Origin: JAKPAM01 sp047601745
Lineage (GTDB): Bacteria; Pseudomonadota; Gammaproteobacteria; Burkholderiales; Burkholderiaceae_E
DNA: 64,000 nt
Assembly: GCA_047601745.1 (NCBI GenBank)
Contig: JASGIS010000001.1
Location: 5,704,001-5,768,000 of the forward strand
Direction of reading: 5' to 3'
Below are positions 33,367-42,270 of the stretch, in pieces (position 1 is the first letter of the stretch; each line of letters starts with the position of its first letter). A program made the position numbers and the translations under genes. The notes below the pieces were generated by a model, which did not search any database, had not been told where the DNA came from, and saw nothing but the letters and a program-made list of their open reading frames with translations.

Positions 33367-34119
33367 TCAATCCCTCGAAACGGGGCGGCGATGGCCGGCG
33401 GTTCGGGGTTCGATTCCGGGTTTCAGGCGCCAGTCGGCAGCAAAGTCGGCGAGCTCATGCGTCGGCATCGGCCGTTCGTGCTCGATGTTCCGCAGGCGCT
33501 GCGCATACTGGTCCAGGTACTCGCTCCGCTTCGCCTCGTCGGTATATTGGATCGCCCAACCGACGAACGGCTGCAGCACCTGCAAACCGCTGTAGCCGAA
33601 GGTGCCGTATTGCAGGTGCCACAGGATGACGTCACGCTGGCCCAGCAGGCCGTCGGGTTCCATCATCGCGGGGAAGCATCCGGTCGTGAACGCGAGCATC
33701 GCCTTGCGCCCCTTCAGGCCGCCCTGATCGAAACGCATGCCGCCCGAACCGTACACCGTGCCGTTGGCGAAGACCCGGTCGATCCAGCCCTTCAGGATCG
33801 CGGGCACCGAGAACCACCACAGCGGAAACTGAAGGATCAGAAGATCGCAGGCGAGCAGTTTGTCGATCTCCGTTCGGATCTCGTCCGTGAAGGTGCGACG
33901 CTGCGACGCCAGCTTCTGTTCGCGGTCGTACTGGAGCGCGTGCGGAAAGCGCCGCTCGGTGAAATCCCGTCCCGTGGCCACGGGATCGAAGTCCATCGCG
34001 TAGAGGTCGGAGACCACGACCTCGTGCCCGCAGGAACGCAGCGTCTCGACCGAACGGTCCAGCAGCGCACGGCCAAACGACTTCGGCTCCGGATGGGCGA
34101 ACACGATCAATACCTTCAT
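33367..34119 (-). CDS. NAD(P)H dehydrogenase (quinone), flavodoxin-like fold
   Basis: A 250-residue NQO1/MdaB/KefF-type FMN or FAD quinone reductase. It begins M-K-V-L-I-V-F-A-H-P-E-P-K-S-F and has the family signature Q-F-P-L-W-W-F-S-V-P-A-I-L-K-G-W near residue 100, then F-T-T-G-C near 145. It reduces quinones by two electrons and avoids semiquinone stress, useful where aromatic diols are formed. It is divergent from the glutathione transferase gene at 34379 with the palindromic site E between them, so both are likely induced together by an electrophile or quinone. Confidence 0.9.
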   Translation of the reverse strand: MKVLIVFAHPEPKSFGRALLDRSVETLRSCGHEVVVSDLYAMDFDPVATGRDFTERRFPHALQYDREQKLASQRRTFTDEIRTEIDKLLACDLLILQFPLWWFSVPAILKGWIDRVFANGTVYGSGGMRFDQGGLKGRKAMLAFTTGCFPAMMEPDGLLGQRDVILWHLQYGTFGYSGLQVLQPFVGWAIQYTDEAKRSEYLDQYAQRLRNIEHERPMPTHELADFAADWRLKPGIEPRTAGHRRPVSRD

Positions 34120-34150
34120 GGCGCGTCCCTCGCAGTTGCGTCGATCCGAT

Positions 34151-34174
34151 AATATACCGTCACGTCGGTATATT
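34151..34174. promoter_or_regulatory. palindromic operator, site E (variant of the TetR sites)
   Basis: This is a perfect inverted repeat with 9-bp arms AATATACCG and CGGTATATT around TCACGT. The 22-bp core ATATACCG-N6-CGGTATAT has the same 8-6-8 layout as sites A and D, with one symmetric change (G to T, and C to A in the other arm). It lies between the quinone reductase (start 34119) and the glutathione transferase (34379). The remaining sequence to 34378 shows no convincing gene. Confidence 0.72.
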
Positions 34175-34378
34175 ATTGAAAATCTTCTCTGTCCGCGCCG
34201 AGGCCGCCGAGATCGAGTCGGGCGGGCCCGTCGGTGCGGACTTCGTGCCCGTTTCCGATGGCGCTCGAGAAATCGACGCCATCGGTGCCGGCGTTCGACG
34301 CGGGTCGGCTCTCGATGGCGATCGACCAGGCCGTCGACCAGTCGGCACGACCATCACCATCAACTTTCGAGGTCATCG

Positions 34379-35044
34379 ATGTCATTGGTTTTCTATACGA
34401 ATCCCAACTCCCGCGGCAGGATCGTGCGCTGGATGCTCGAGGAAGTGGGGGCCGAATACGATACGGTAGTCCTGGACTACGAAACGAGCAGCGAGTCGGA
34501 TCGCTGGGGCGGAGCGGCTCTCGCTCGTCCGCAGGATGAACGGGCCCGTTTCTTCACGGAAATAAACCCCATCGGAAAGATTCCGGCGATCGTGCACGAT
34601 GGCCGCGTGGTGACCGAGGCAGGGGCCATCTGTGCTTACCTGGCCGACGCTTTCCCTCAGGCGGGGCTGACTCCGACGCCAGGCGAACGGGCGGACTACT
34701 TTCGCTGGCTGTTCTTCGTGGCCGGCCCCGTGGAACAAGCGGTCACCAATCGCAGGGCGGGCTTCGTTCCGCTGCCCGAACAGGAGTTCTTCTTCGGCTA
34801 CGGCAGTTATGAACGTACCGTCGACCAGCTCGAGCGTGCGGTGCAAGCTCATCCGTACATTGCGGGCAACCGATTCACCGCGGCGGATGTCTATGTCGCG
34901 TCGCACATCGGCTGGGGCCTGGCTCTCCAGACGCTACCCGAACGCGAGGCTTTGTTGGCCTATGCGGGCAGAATGATCGAGCGCCCGGCTTATGCGCGGG
35001 CCGTCGCCAAAGACCAGGCGCTCATCGAAGGACGGCCCGGGTAA
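34379..35044 (+). CDS. glutathione S-transferase family protein
   Basis: A 221-residue protein with an N-terminal thioredoxin-fold domain (M-S-L-V-F-Y-T-N-P-N-S-R-G-R and I-G-K-I-P-A-I near residue 65, with the glutathione-contacting V-T-E-A-G-A-I-C near 78) and a helical C-terminal domain from about 95. It may conjugate, isomerise or scavenge reactive products. GAGG lies 6 bases before the ATG at 34379; upstream in-frame codons to 34118 are unsupported. Paired divergently with a quinone reductase, it looks like a detoxification unit. Confidence 0.9.
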   Translation: MSLVFYTNPNSRGRIVRWMLEEVGAEYDTVVLDYETSSESDRWGGAALARPQDERARFFTEINPIGKIPAIVHDGRVVTEAGAICAYLADAFPQAGLTPTPGERADYFRWLFFVAGPVEQAVTNRRAGFVPLPEQEFFFGYGSYERTVDQLERAVQAHPYIAGNRFTAADVYVASHIGWGLALQTLPEREALLAYAGRMIERPAYARAVAKDQALIEGRPG

Positions 35045-35114
35045 TGCTGTGGCACCGAGTCCGAAGCGTGCTCCGATCACGACCCGGCCTCGGTCGCGCC
35101 TCCGGGCGCAGCGC

Positions 35115-35894
35115 TCAGAGCGACATGCCGCCCGATGCCTCGATGCGCTGCCCGTTGATCCAGCGGTTGTCCTCGGTCAGCAGCGAGGCGATCAGCGGAC
35201 CGATGTCGTCCGGAACGCCGGGCCGGCCCAGCGCGGTGAGGTTGGAAACGAATTTGTTGACCTCCGGATCGTCGCGCACGGTGCCGCCGCTGAAATCGGT
35301 CTGGATCGCGCCCGGCGCGACGGTGTTCGCGGCGATGCCGCGGCTGCCGAGTTCCTTCGCCAGATAACGCGTGAACACTTCGACCGCCCCCTTCATCGCC
35401 GCATACGGCGCGCTGTTCGGCAGCGTGAAACGCGTGAGCCCCGACGATACGTTGACGATCCGACCACCGTCGCGCATCAGCGGCAGCAGCTTCTGCGTGA
35501 GGAAGAACACGCCCTTGAAGTGAACGTCGTAGAGCGCGTCGAGTTCGTCCTCGGTCGTCTGCTCGATCGAGTTGTGATGCGAGGTACCGGCGTTGTTCAC
35601 GAGGAAGTCGAGACGGTCGGAGCCCAGTTCGACGAGCGCCGCGCGCACCTGCACGACGAATTCGTCGAAGGTTCCGGACTTGCCGGTATCGAGCCGCAGC
35701 GCGATGGCTCGACCGCCCATGCCGGCCACGGCGGCAGCGACCTTGTCGGCTTCCTCCCGGTTCGCGTGGTACGTGAACAGACTGCGGATGCCGCGCTTCG
35801 CGAGGCTCAGCACGGTACTGCGGCCGAGACCGCGGCTACCGCCGGTAACGAGCGCGACCGTCGTCGCGGCCGTCGTGTAGATCGTGTTGGCCAT
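35115..35894 (-). CDS. short-chain dehydrogenase/reductase
   Basis: A 259-residue classical SDR with T-G-G-S-R-G-L-G at about residues 18-25, N-N-A-G near 100, V-S-S near 150 and the catalytic Y-A-A-M-K near 164. Basic residues after beta-2 (Y-H-A-N-R) suggest NADPH use. It is divergent from the AraC-type regulator at 36012, a layout typical of YqhC-like regulators and their oxidoreductase targets. The natural substrate is unknown; aldehyde or ketone reduction is likely. Confidence 0.9.
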   Translation of the reverse strand: MANTIYTTAATTVALVTGGSRGLGRSTVLSLAKRGIRSLFTYHANREEADKVAAAVAGMGGRAIALRLDTGKSGTFDEFVVQVRAALVELGSDRLDFLVNNAGTSHHNSIEQTTEDELDALYDVHFKGVFFLTQKLLPLMRDGGRIVNVSSGLTRFTLPNSAPYAAMKGAVEVFTRYLAKELGSRGIAANTVAPGAIQTDFSGGTVRDDPEVNKFVSNLTALGRPGVPDDIGPLIASLLTEDNRWINGQRIEASGGMSL

Positions 35895-36011
35895 GTGCCA
35901 CTCCGTGAAATCGATGCGAGCGCTCAGCGTAGGTCCGCGCAGACGGGATGCCTACGTCTAAACTGGCCTTTTTATTGCCTGTTCCTGCTTGGGCGAAGAG
36001 CGTCGGCGGCC

Positions 36012-36926
36012 ATGAACACGCGAACCGCAGATCCCGAAATGGCCCGTCTGGCCGATGCGGTGCGCCGCTACGTCGCTCGCCAGGACGGCAAGAGCCCATT
36101 CTTCACGGCCGCCGAAGGTCTGATCGTGCTGTGCGCGCAGCAGGAGCGTGGCCAGACTCATCTGATACACAAACCTGCGATCTGCATCGTCGTCCAAGGC
36201 GCGAAATGGACGGCTTTCGGCAGCCGGCGGCTCGAATACCGGGCCGGGCAGGCGCTCGTGGTCAGTCTCGAAATGCCGGGATCGAGCCAGGTCGTGAGCG
36301 GCGATCGCGATGCGCCTTATCTGAGCGTCGTGATCGAACTCGATCCGGTCGCGATGCGCGAAGTGGTGGAGCGGCTCGACGCACCGCCGGCAGCCGACGA
36401 CCGGGCCGGTGACAGCGCGTACGTCGTGCCGTTCGACGGACCGCTGGTCGATTGCGCGCTGCGCGCGGTACGCCTGCTCGATACGCCGGACGCGATTGCC
36501 GTCGTCTATCCGCTACTGATGCGGGAAATCTGCTACTGGCTGCTGAGGACCCCGAACGGCGCACGGATCGCCCGGCTGATCGTCGGCGGCGACCGGCATC
36601 ACGGTATCGTCAGGGCGATGCACCGACTGCGCGAGCAGTTCGCGCGGCCGATCCGAATCGAAGAGCTCGCGATGCTGGCGAAGATGAGCCCATCGGCGTT
36701 TCATCACCGCTTCAAGGAACTGACGTCGCTGACGCCGTTGCAGTATCAGAAGCAGATTCGCCTGCTCGAAGCCCGACGCCTGATGGCCTCGGGCGAGGCC
36801 AACGCGCAGACGGCCGCATTGACCGTAGGGTACGAGAGCCCGTCGCAGTTCAACCGCGAATACGCGCGCCTGTTCGGCGCGCCGCCGAAGCGCGACATCA
36901 TGCGGTTCGGGCAGATCGATGACTGA
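36012..36926 (+). CDS. AraC-family transcriptional regulator (AraC_N/YqhC-like)
   Basis: A 304-residue regulator. The N-terminal ligand domain contains I-C-I-V-V-Q-G-A-K and Y-R-A-G-Q-A-L-V-V-S-L, as in the AraC_N (YqhC-like) family. Two helix-turn-helix units occupy about 200-300, with I-E-E-L-A-M-L-A-K-M-S-P-S-A-F-H-H-R-F-K and V-G-Y-E-S-P-S-Q-F-N-R-E-Y. It is divergent from the SDR at 35115-35894, 117 bp away. YqhC senses aldehydes; a similar role is an inference. The ATG at 36012 begins the alignable region. Confidence 0.92.
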   Translation: MNTRTADPEMARLADAVRRYVARQDGKSPFFTAAEGLIVLCAQQERGQTHLIHKPAICIVVQGAKWTAFGSRRLEYRAGQALVVSLEMPGSSQVVSGDRDAPYLSVVIELDPVAMREVVERLDAPPAADDRAGDSAYVVPFDGPLVDCALRAVRLLDTPDAIAVVYPLLMREICYWLLRTPNGARIARLIVGGDRHHGIVRAMHRLREQFARPIRIEELAMLAKMSPSAFHHRFKELTSLTPLQYQKQIRLLEARRLMASGEANAQTAALTVGYESPSQFNREYARLFGAPPKRDIMRFGQIDD

Positions 36927-36950
36927 CGAGGATGCGCGGAAAAGCGCCCC

Positions 36951-38570
36951 CTACTTCAACTTCAGCGCCCCCGAAGCCACCTCCTCCGCCGTCAGCTCCC
37001 GCAGCCTGCGCTTGTTGATCTTGCCCACGCCGGTCTTCGGCAGGCTGTCGATGAACAGATACCGGTCAGGCAGCCACCATTTGGCGAAGCGTCTCGACAA
37101 CCACTTCGTCAGATCCTCGGCGCTGACTTCATCGCTGCCGGGGCGTCTGACCACATAGGCGACCGGCCGCTCCTGCCACTTGTCGTGCGGAGCGGCGACG
37201 ACGGCCGCTTCGCTGACGCCCGGGCAGGCCGTCAGTTCGTTCTCCAGGTCCACCGAGGAGATCCACTCGCCTCCCGACTTGATCAGGTCTTTCGCCCGGT
37301 CGACGAGCCTGATCGATCCCGAGGCGTCGACGGTGGCCAGGTCACCGCTCTTCCACCAGCCGTCGACGAAGCTGTCCCGGCTGCGTTCGTCTTCGTAATA
37401 AGCCTCGGCGACCCAGAGGCCGCGGACACGGACCTCGCCGGGCGAAGCATCGTCGCGCGCGACCGCCTGGCCATCGGCGTCCAGCACCTCGATGTCGATC
37501 CCCGGCACCGGGATGCCCTGGCGCGTGCGCACGCCGATCCGTGCCTCGGGACCGGCGTCGCGCAACTCGCGTCCGACGTGGGTGACGGTGGCGATCGGCG
37601 CCGTTTCGGTCGCGCCCCATGCCGTGTAGATCGAAATGCCGTATTCCTGCTGGAAACGCTCCATCAGCGCGCGCGGCGTCGCCGAGCCGCCGAGCATCAG
37701 TTCGCGCAGGCTCGATAGGTCGCGCCGCCGGTTCTGGAGTTCGGCGTACATCTGGACGCCCACGGTCACGGCAGCGGCGAAGAACGTGACCCGTTCCGCT
37801 TCGATCAGGTCGAGGATGTCGGCCGCCGTCGGTTGCGGGCCCGGCAGCACCAGTTTCGCGCCGACGGTCAGCGCGCCATGAGGCAGGCCCCAGGCATTGG
37901 CATGGAACATCGGCACGATCGGCATGATCGTGTCGCGCTCCGCGAGCCCCATGACATCGGCCATGCAGAGCGCCATCGAATGCAGGTACAGGCCGCGATG
38001 CGAATAGACGACGCCCTTGGGCTTGCCCGTCGTCGCCGACGTGAAGCACATGCCGGCCGGACTGTTCTCGTCGACATCCGGCAACACGAAATCCGGCCGG
38101 CCGGAATCGACGAGCGCTTCATAGCCGAGCACGTTCGCGGCGCCGCCGATGTCCGCGTCCGCTTCGGCCATCACGACGATATGCCTGAGCGACGGCAGGC
38201 GCGGCGCGATGCGCTCGACCAGCGGCAGGAACTCCGGGCCGACGAACAGCGCGACGTCCTGGGCCTTGTCGATGATGTAGGCGATGTCGTCGTCGGCGAG
38301 CCGGATGTTGATCGTGTGCAGCACGGCGCCGGCGCTGGGGACGGCCGCATACAGCTCGAAGTGGCGGTGCGTGTTCCATTCGAGCGTTCCGACGCGTTCG
38401 CCCGCTCGTACGCCGAGCCGTCCCAGCGCGTCGGCCAGACGGCGCACGCGCCGGGCATAGTCGGCATATCGGTAGCGAAACAGCGATCCATCGGCCTGGC
38501 GACTGACGATCTCGTTGCCGGGAAAGTACTTCTCCGATCGCTCGAAGAGCTGCTTCAGATTGAGCTGCAT
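36951..38570 (-). CDS. medium/long-chain fatty-acid CoA ligase (AlkK-like)
   Basis: A 539-residue ANL ligase. Its P-loop T-S-A-T-T-G-K-P-K-G near residue 180, W-G-A-T-E-T-A near 320, W-W-K-S-G-D-L near 415 and P-K-T-G-V-G-K near 515 match the AlkK/medium-chain group, which has alanine in the P-loop. It ends the leftward operon hydrolase-BVMO-SDR-ligase, 27 bp after the SDR. In that setting it would activate the carboxylic acid freed from the Baeyer-Villiger ester. A strong in-frame ATG at 38570 starts M-Q-L-N-L-K-Q-L-F. Confidence 0.93.
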   Translation of the reverse strand: MQLNLKQLFERSEKYFPGNEIVSRQADGSLFRYRYADYARRVRRLADALGRLGVRAGERVGTLEWNTHRHFELYAAVPSAGAVLHTINIRLADDDIAYIIDKAQDVALFVGPEFLPLVERIAPRLPSLRHIVVMAEADADIGGAANVLGYEALVDSGRPDFVLPDVDENSPAGMCFTSATTGKPKGVVYSHRGLYLHSMALCMADVMGLAERDTIMPIVPMFHANAWGLPHGALTVGAKLVLPGPQPTAADILDLIEAERVTFFAAAVTVGVQMYAELQNRRRDLSSLRELMLGGSATPRALMERFQQEYGISIYTAWGATETAPIATVTHVGRELRDAGPEARIGVRTRQGIPVPGIDIEVLDADGQAVARDDASPGEVRVRGLWVAEAYYEDERSRDSFVDGWWKSGDLATVDASGSIRLVDRAKDLIKSGGEWISSVDLENELTACPGVSEAAVVAAPHDKWQERPVAYVVRRPGSDEVSAEDLTKWLSRRFAKWWLPDRYLFIDSLPKTGVGKINKRRLRELTAEEVASGALKLK

Positions 38571-38597
38571 CGCGTCTCCCTCCCCTGACCGCCCGAT

Positions 38598-39350
38598 CTA
38601 ATTGGCGGTGTAACCGCCGTCTATCACCAGTTCGGAACCCTGCATGAACGAGGATTCGTCCGACGCGAGGAACAACACGCCCTGCGCGATCTCGTCGGGC
38701 CGGCAAGGCCGGTCGAACAAGGTCGAGGCCAGGATCGCCTTGCGGGTCTCCGGGTCGGTATGCAGAAGATCCTTCGTCATCGGCGAATCGACGACGCCCG
38801 GATGAATCGAGTTCACGCGGATCTTCATCGGCATCAGATCGACCGCACAGGATTTCGTCATCAGTCTAACCGCACCTTTCGACGAGATGTAGGCGCCGGC
38901 CGACGGTGCCCCGACGAGGCCGTAGATCGACGAGAGGTTGATGATCGAACCGCCGGTCTCCTTCATCAGCGGCACCACGGCCCGGATGCCCAGATAGACG
39001 CCGCGCACGTTCACGTCGAACACGCGGTCCCATTCGTCGGGCGCGGTCTCGTGCAGCGGCTTGAGCAGCAATATCCCCGCATTGTTGACCAGCACGTCCA
39101 GGCGTGCGGCCCTGGCGCGGACCGCCTCGACGGCATCGCTCCAGTCCTTCTCCCGCGTGACGTCGAGCCTGAGGAAATCGGCCTTGCCGCCTTTCGCACG
39201 AATGCCGTCGGCGACCTGCGCGCCCAGCTTCTCCTCGCGGTCGCAGACGAACACGTGCGCGCCCTCGGCGGCGAGCAGCTCGGCTTGCGCCTGTCCGATC
39301 CCCATCGCCGCGCCGGAGACCAGCGCGACCTTGTTCTTGACGCGATCCAT
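38598..39350 (-). CDS. short-chain dehydrogenase/reductase
   Basis: A 250-residue classical SDR. The cofactor motif is S-G-A-A-M-G-I-G with serine in place of the usual threonine; N-N-A-G lies near residue 88, L-S-S near 137 and the catalytic Y-I-S-S-K near 151. V-C-D-R after beta-2 points to NAD(H). GGAGG lies 8 bases before the ATG at 39350. Located between the monooxygenase and CoA ligase genes, it probably oxidises a secondary alcohol to the ketone used by the monooxygenase, as cyclohexanol dehydrogenases do. Confidence 0.91.
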   Translation of the reverse strand: MDRVKNKVALVSGAAMGIGQAQAELLAAEGAHVFVCDREEKLGAQVADGIRAKGGKADFLRLDVTREKDWSDAVEAVRARAARLDVLVNNAGILLLKPLHETAPDEWDRVFDVNVRGVYLGIRAVVPLMKETGGSIINLSSIYGLVGAPSAGAYISSKGAVRLMTKSCAVDLMPMKIRVNSIHPGVVDSPMTKDLLHTDPETRKAILASTLFDRPCRPDEIAQGVLFLASDESSFMQGSELVIDGGYTAN

Positions 39351-39442
39351 TCGTACACCTCCATCCTTTGTGTCGAGACCCGCTCCGTGGAGCCGGATCG
39401 ATGTCCACCCGGCGGAGCCGGGCCGGTAAGTAAACGGGCCGA

Positions 39443-41092
39443 TTACCTGGCCAGCGCGAAACCCGCGTAGTCGTTGGCCGCGCTTTCCTTGAACTTGGCG
39501 ATATAAGTAGGCAGGCCCAGCGGGAAGTTCAGGCTCTCGGCCTTCTTGCCGGGAATGTTGGCGCCCGTGTACCAGGACTTGGCCCGGGGAAACAGGCTGG
39601 CGTCCCAGAAATCGGCGATCAGCTTTCGCCATTGCTCCTGCGCCTCGGGCACGGGCTCGATGCGCGTGATGCCGCGATCGCGCAGATAGCTGACGAGCTC
39701 GACGATCAGCTCGCCCTGATACTCGGCGTTGCTGGGGCCGTTGGCGAAGCCCGAAGGCGACTGCGGGCCGTAGCCGAAGAACAGATTGGGGAAGCCCGCC
39801 GTCGCGACGCCGAGAAAAGTGCGGGTGCCGTCGGACCAGGCCTCCTTGAACGTCCGGCCGTCGATGCCGCGGAAATCGATGCTCGTCAGGCCGCCGGTCA
39901 CGGCATCGAAGCCGGTGGCGAGCACGATGATGTCGAACGGGATTTCCTCATCGCCGGCTACGATGCCGCGCGCGGTCACCCTTATCGGCGTACGCCGCAT
40001 GTCGACCAGCTTCACGTTGTCCTGGTTGAAGATCTCGAAGTACCACTGCTCGAGCGACGGCCGCTTGGTGCCGAACGGATGCGGCGCCTCGGCCGGCGCG
40101 AGCATCTCGGCCACCGCCGGATCCTTGACGCGCTCGAGGACCTTGCGGCGCCAGAAATCGTAGGCGTAGGCGTTCGACTTCTCGTCGAACAACGTGTCCT
40201 GGAACGTGCCCAGCCAGAAGTGGAAGCCGCCGGCCTGCCACATCCGCTCGTACTCGGCCTCGCGCTCCTGCGGCGTCAGATCGACGGCGTTCTTCGGCAC
40301 GAAATCGAAATCGAAGCCGGCGAAGGTCTGGCCGCGCCGCTCGAACGCGGCCGGCAACTGCTCCCTCATCCGCCGGTTGTCCTCGGCACCGAACTGTTTC
40401 TGCTGCATCGGCAGCGCCAGATTGGGCGTACGCTGGAAGACCGTGACCTGGCGCGCGACCAGCGCCGCTTCCTGCGCGACCTGCACGCCGCTGGAGCCGG
40501 TGCCGATCACGGCGACGCGCTTGCCGCGCAGGTCCAGGCCCTCCTGCGGCCACAGCGCCGTGTGGTGCACGGCGCCCTCGAAGCCGTCCAGCCCCTCGAT
40601 CGGCGGCACATAGGACTTGGCGGCGAAGCCCAGGTTGGCGATGACGAAACGCGCGTTGATCGGCTGATGGCCGAGGCAGCGCACCGTCCATTCGCGCCGG
40701 GCTTCGTCCCACAGCGCCGACTGGACCCGGGTGTTGAAGCTGATGTCCTTGCTCAGCCCGAGCTTCTCGTCGACGAAGTAGAAGTACTCGCGCATCTGCG
40801 CCCAGTTCGGGTAATGCTCGCGCCATTCGAACTCCCTCCAGATCTCGGGAAACGAGAACTGGTAGATGTTGCAGTGCGAGTCGACGCGGGCACCGGGATA
40901 GCAGTTCCAGTGCCAGATGCCGCCGACGTCCGAGGCGGCGTCGACGAGGTGGACCTTGAAGCCGAGTTCGCGCAACCGATGGAGCTGGTACAGGCCGGAG
41001 AAGCCGGCGCCGATCAGCAGGACGTCGAGCGTCTCGTTGATCGAGTTGTTCAGGCCCAGGCGCGGATCGGGCTGTCGGGCGATGGTTGCCAT
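39443..41092 (-). CDS. Baeyer-Villiger flavin monooxygenase
   Basis: A 549-residue class B flavin monooxygenase converting a ketone to an ester or lactone. The FAD motif G-A-G-F-S-G lies near residue 28, the fingerprint F-E-G-A-V-H-H-T-A-L-W-P near 165 fits F-x-G-x3-H-x3-W, and the NADPH motif G-T-G-S-S-G follows near 187. The length equals cyclohexanone monooxygenase-type enzymes. It starts 16 bp after the alpha/beta hydrolase stop and is followed by an SDR and a CoA ligase, so substrate supply and product processing are encoded together. Confidence 0.94.
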   Translation of the reverse strand: MATIARQPDPRLGLNNSINETLDVLLIGAGFSGLYQLHRLRELGFKVHLVDAASDVGGIWHWNCYPGARVDSHCNIYQFSFPEIWREFEWREHYPNWAQMREYFYFVDEKLGLSKDISFNTRVQSALWDEARREWTVRCLGHQPINARFVIANLGFAAKSYVPPIEGLDGFEGAVHHTALWPQEGLDLRGKRVAVIGTGSSGVQVAQEAALVARQVTVFQRTPNLALPMQQKQFGAEDNRRMREQLPAAFERRGQTFAGFDFDFVPKNAVDLTPQEREAEYERMWQAGGFHFWLGTFQDTLFDEKSNAYAYDFWRRKVLERVKDPAVAEMLAPAEAPHPFGTKRPSLEQWYFEIFNQDNVKLVDMRRTPIRVTARGIVAGDEEIPFDIIVLATGFDAVTGGLTSIDFRGIDGRTFKEAWSDGTRTFLGVATAGFPNLFFGYGPQSPSGFANGPSNAEYQGELIVELVSYLRDRGITRIEPVPEAQEQWRKLIADFWDASLFPRAKSWYTGANIPGKKAESLNFPLGLPTYIAKFKESAANDYAGFALAR

Positions 41093-41108
41093 GATCGACC
41101 TCCCGTTG

Positions 41109-42023
41109 TCACTTCAGGCCGAGCCGCGGCTTGACCCAGCTCGCCATGTCCTGGATCGCGGCGTCGGCTTCTGGCGCCGCGCCGGCCATGAACTGGAACA
41201 CGTGCTGCATGCCCGGGTATTCGTCGATCCTGACCTCGACACCGGCCTGGCGCGCCCGCTCGGCGATCCGGCGGCTGTCGTCGAGCAGCGTCTCGGCATC
41301 GCCGACGGTGATGAAGATCGGCGGGAACCCGCTGTAGTCGGTGTACAGCGGGTTGGCCAGCGGATGTTTGGGATCGCCGTTCTCGCCGATGAACAGCGAT
41401 CCCAGGCCGTTCGTGGTGTCGCGCGTCACCAGCGCATCGCTGTGGGCGTTGGTGTCGTAGGTCTTGCCGGACGTGTCCCAGCCGGCCCAGGGCGAGATCG
41501 GCATCGTCGCGACCGGCAGCGGCAGTCCATGCTCGCGCGCATTGGCGATCGTCGTCAGCGCCAGCGCACCGCCGGCCGAATCGCCGACGAAGGCGATGTG
41601 CCCGGGCTCGATGCGCTCTTTTTCCAGCAGCCACCGGTAGGCGGTGGTCATGTCGTTGACCGGACCCGGATGCGGGTTCTCGGGCGAACGGCGATAGTCG
41701 ACGATCAGCGCGCGGCAGCCGACGGCCTTGGCGATATGGCCGAACATCTTGCGGTGCGTATACATCGAGCCGACGACGTAGCCGCCGCCGTGCGAGCACA
41801 GCAGCACGCGGTCGGTGCTGCAGCCCTTGGGAATGGCCCACATCGCCGGAATCTCGCCGATGTCGACCTCGATGTAGTCGACGCCGCGCGGATCGACCGT
41901 CACATCTCCCCAGTGCCCGAAGACCTCCCTGATCTCTTCGAGCTCCATGTCGGGGTTGGCGTGCATGGCCTTGGTCCAACCGGCGTACAGGTTGGCGAGG
42001 GCGGCTGATTTGGCGCTGGGCAT
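41109..42023 (-). CDS. alpha/beta hydrolase, HSL family (ester/lactone hydrolase)
   Basis: A 304-residue family IV esterase with S-H-G-G-G-Y-V near residue 85, G-D-S-A-G-G near 155 and the histidine motif P-G-M-Q-H-V-F near 275. GGAG lies 8 bases before the ATG at 42023; an in-frame extension to 42146 would cross the sigma-54-like promoter and is rejected. It is the first gene behind that promoter, directly ahead of the Baeyer-Villiger enzyme, so it most likely cleaves the ester or lactone product. Confidence 0.92.
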   Translation of the reverse strand: MPSAKSAALANLYAGWTKAMHANPDMELEEIREVFGHWGDVTVDPRGVDYIEVDIGEIPAMWAIPKGCSTDRVLLCSHGGGYVVGSMYTHRKMFGHIAKAVGCRALIVDYRRSPENPHPGPVNDMTTAYRWLLEKERIEPGHIAFVGDSAGGALALTTIANAREHGLPLPVATMPISPWAGWDTSGKTYDTNAHSDALVTRDTTNGLGSLFIGENGDPKHPLANPLYTDYSGFPPIFITVGDAETLLDDSRRIAERARQAGVEVRIDEYPGMQHVFQFMAGAAPEADAAIQDMASWVKPRLGLK

Positions 42024-42096
42024 GGCGTGTCTCCGATCGTTGTGCGGGTGTCGAGGGCGGACCGCATCGCGTGCGGCTTCCCTGCGCTCCCAATTG

Positions 42097-42112
42097 ATCA
42101 AGACGCGTGCCA
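42097..42112 (-). promoter_or_regulatory. sigma-54-like -24/-12 promoter
   Basis: Read leftwards the site is TGGCACG-CGTC-TTGAT. The -24 box is a perfect match to TGGCACG and the spacing is exact; the -12 box has TTGAT in place of TTGCA/T. It lies about 75 bp before the hydrolase ATG and downstream of a sigma-54 activator gene, with a palindrome at 42195-42216 in the enhancer position. The A in the -12 dinucleotide is the weak point. Confidence 0.68.
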
Positions 42113-42194
42113 GCGTCGCGGGATCTCGGAATCCTTTTTCGCTCAATCACTTAGGGATGAGGAACCGGTGCGGCGGCGTGTCCGGCCGATGTCC

Positions 42195-42216
42195 GTCGAG
42201 ACAGATCTGTCTCGAC
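42195..42216. promoter_or_regulatory. 22-bp perfect palindrome, probable activator (UAS) site
   Basis: Arms GTCGAGACAGA and TCTGTCTCGAC meet without a spacer. It lies between the activator gene's stop (42271) and the sigma-54-like promoter, roughly 115-120 bp upstream of the expected transcript start, a normal distance for an enhancer-binding protein. Binding by the AcoR-type protein encoded at 42271-44232 is inferred. Confidence 0.68.
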
Positions 42217-42270
42217 GATCGGACAGATTCGTTCGCTGCCGGATGTCCGAGGCGGCCGTGTGCCAGCGCG

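Noticed and set aside
34151..34174. Site E as an insertion-sequence terminal repeat
   Set aside because: It is a single palindrome in a divergent promoter with no transposase gene or partner repeat nearby.
34176..34469. Short plus-strand frame from a TTG between site E and the GST gene
   Set aside because: No ribosome site or family similarity, and it overlaps the well-supported GST start in another frame.
42024..42146. N-terminal extension of the hydrolase to an ATG at 42146
   Set aside because: It would translate across the sigma-54-like promoter; the internal ATG at 42023 has a ribosome site and fits the family.
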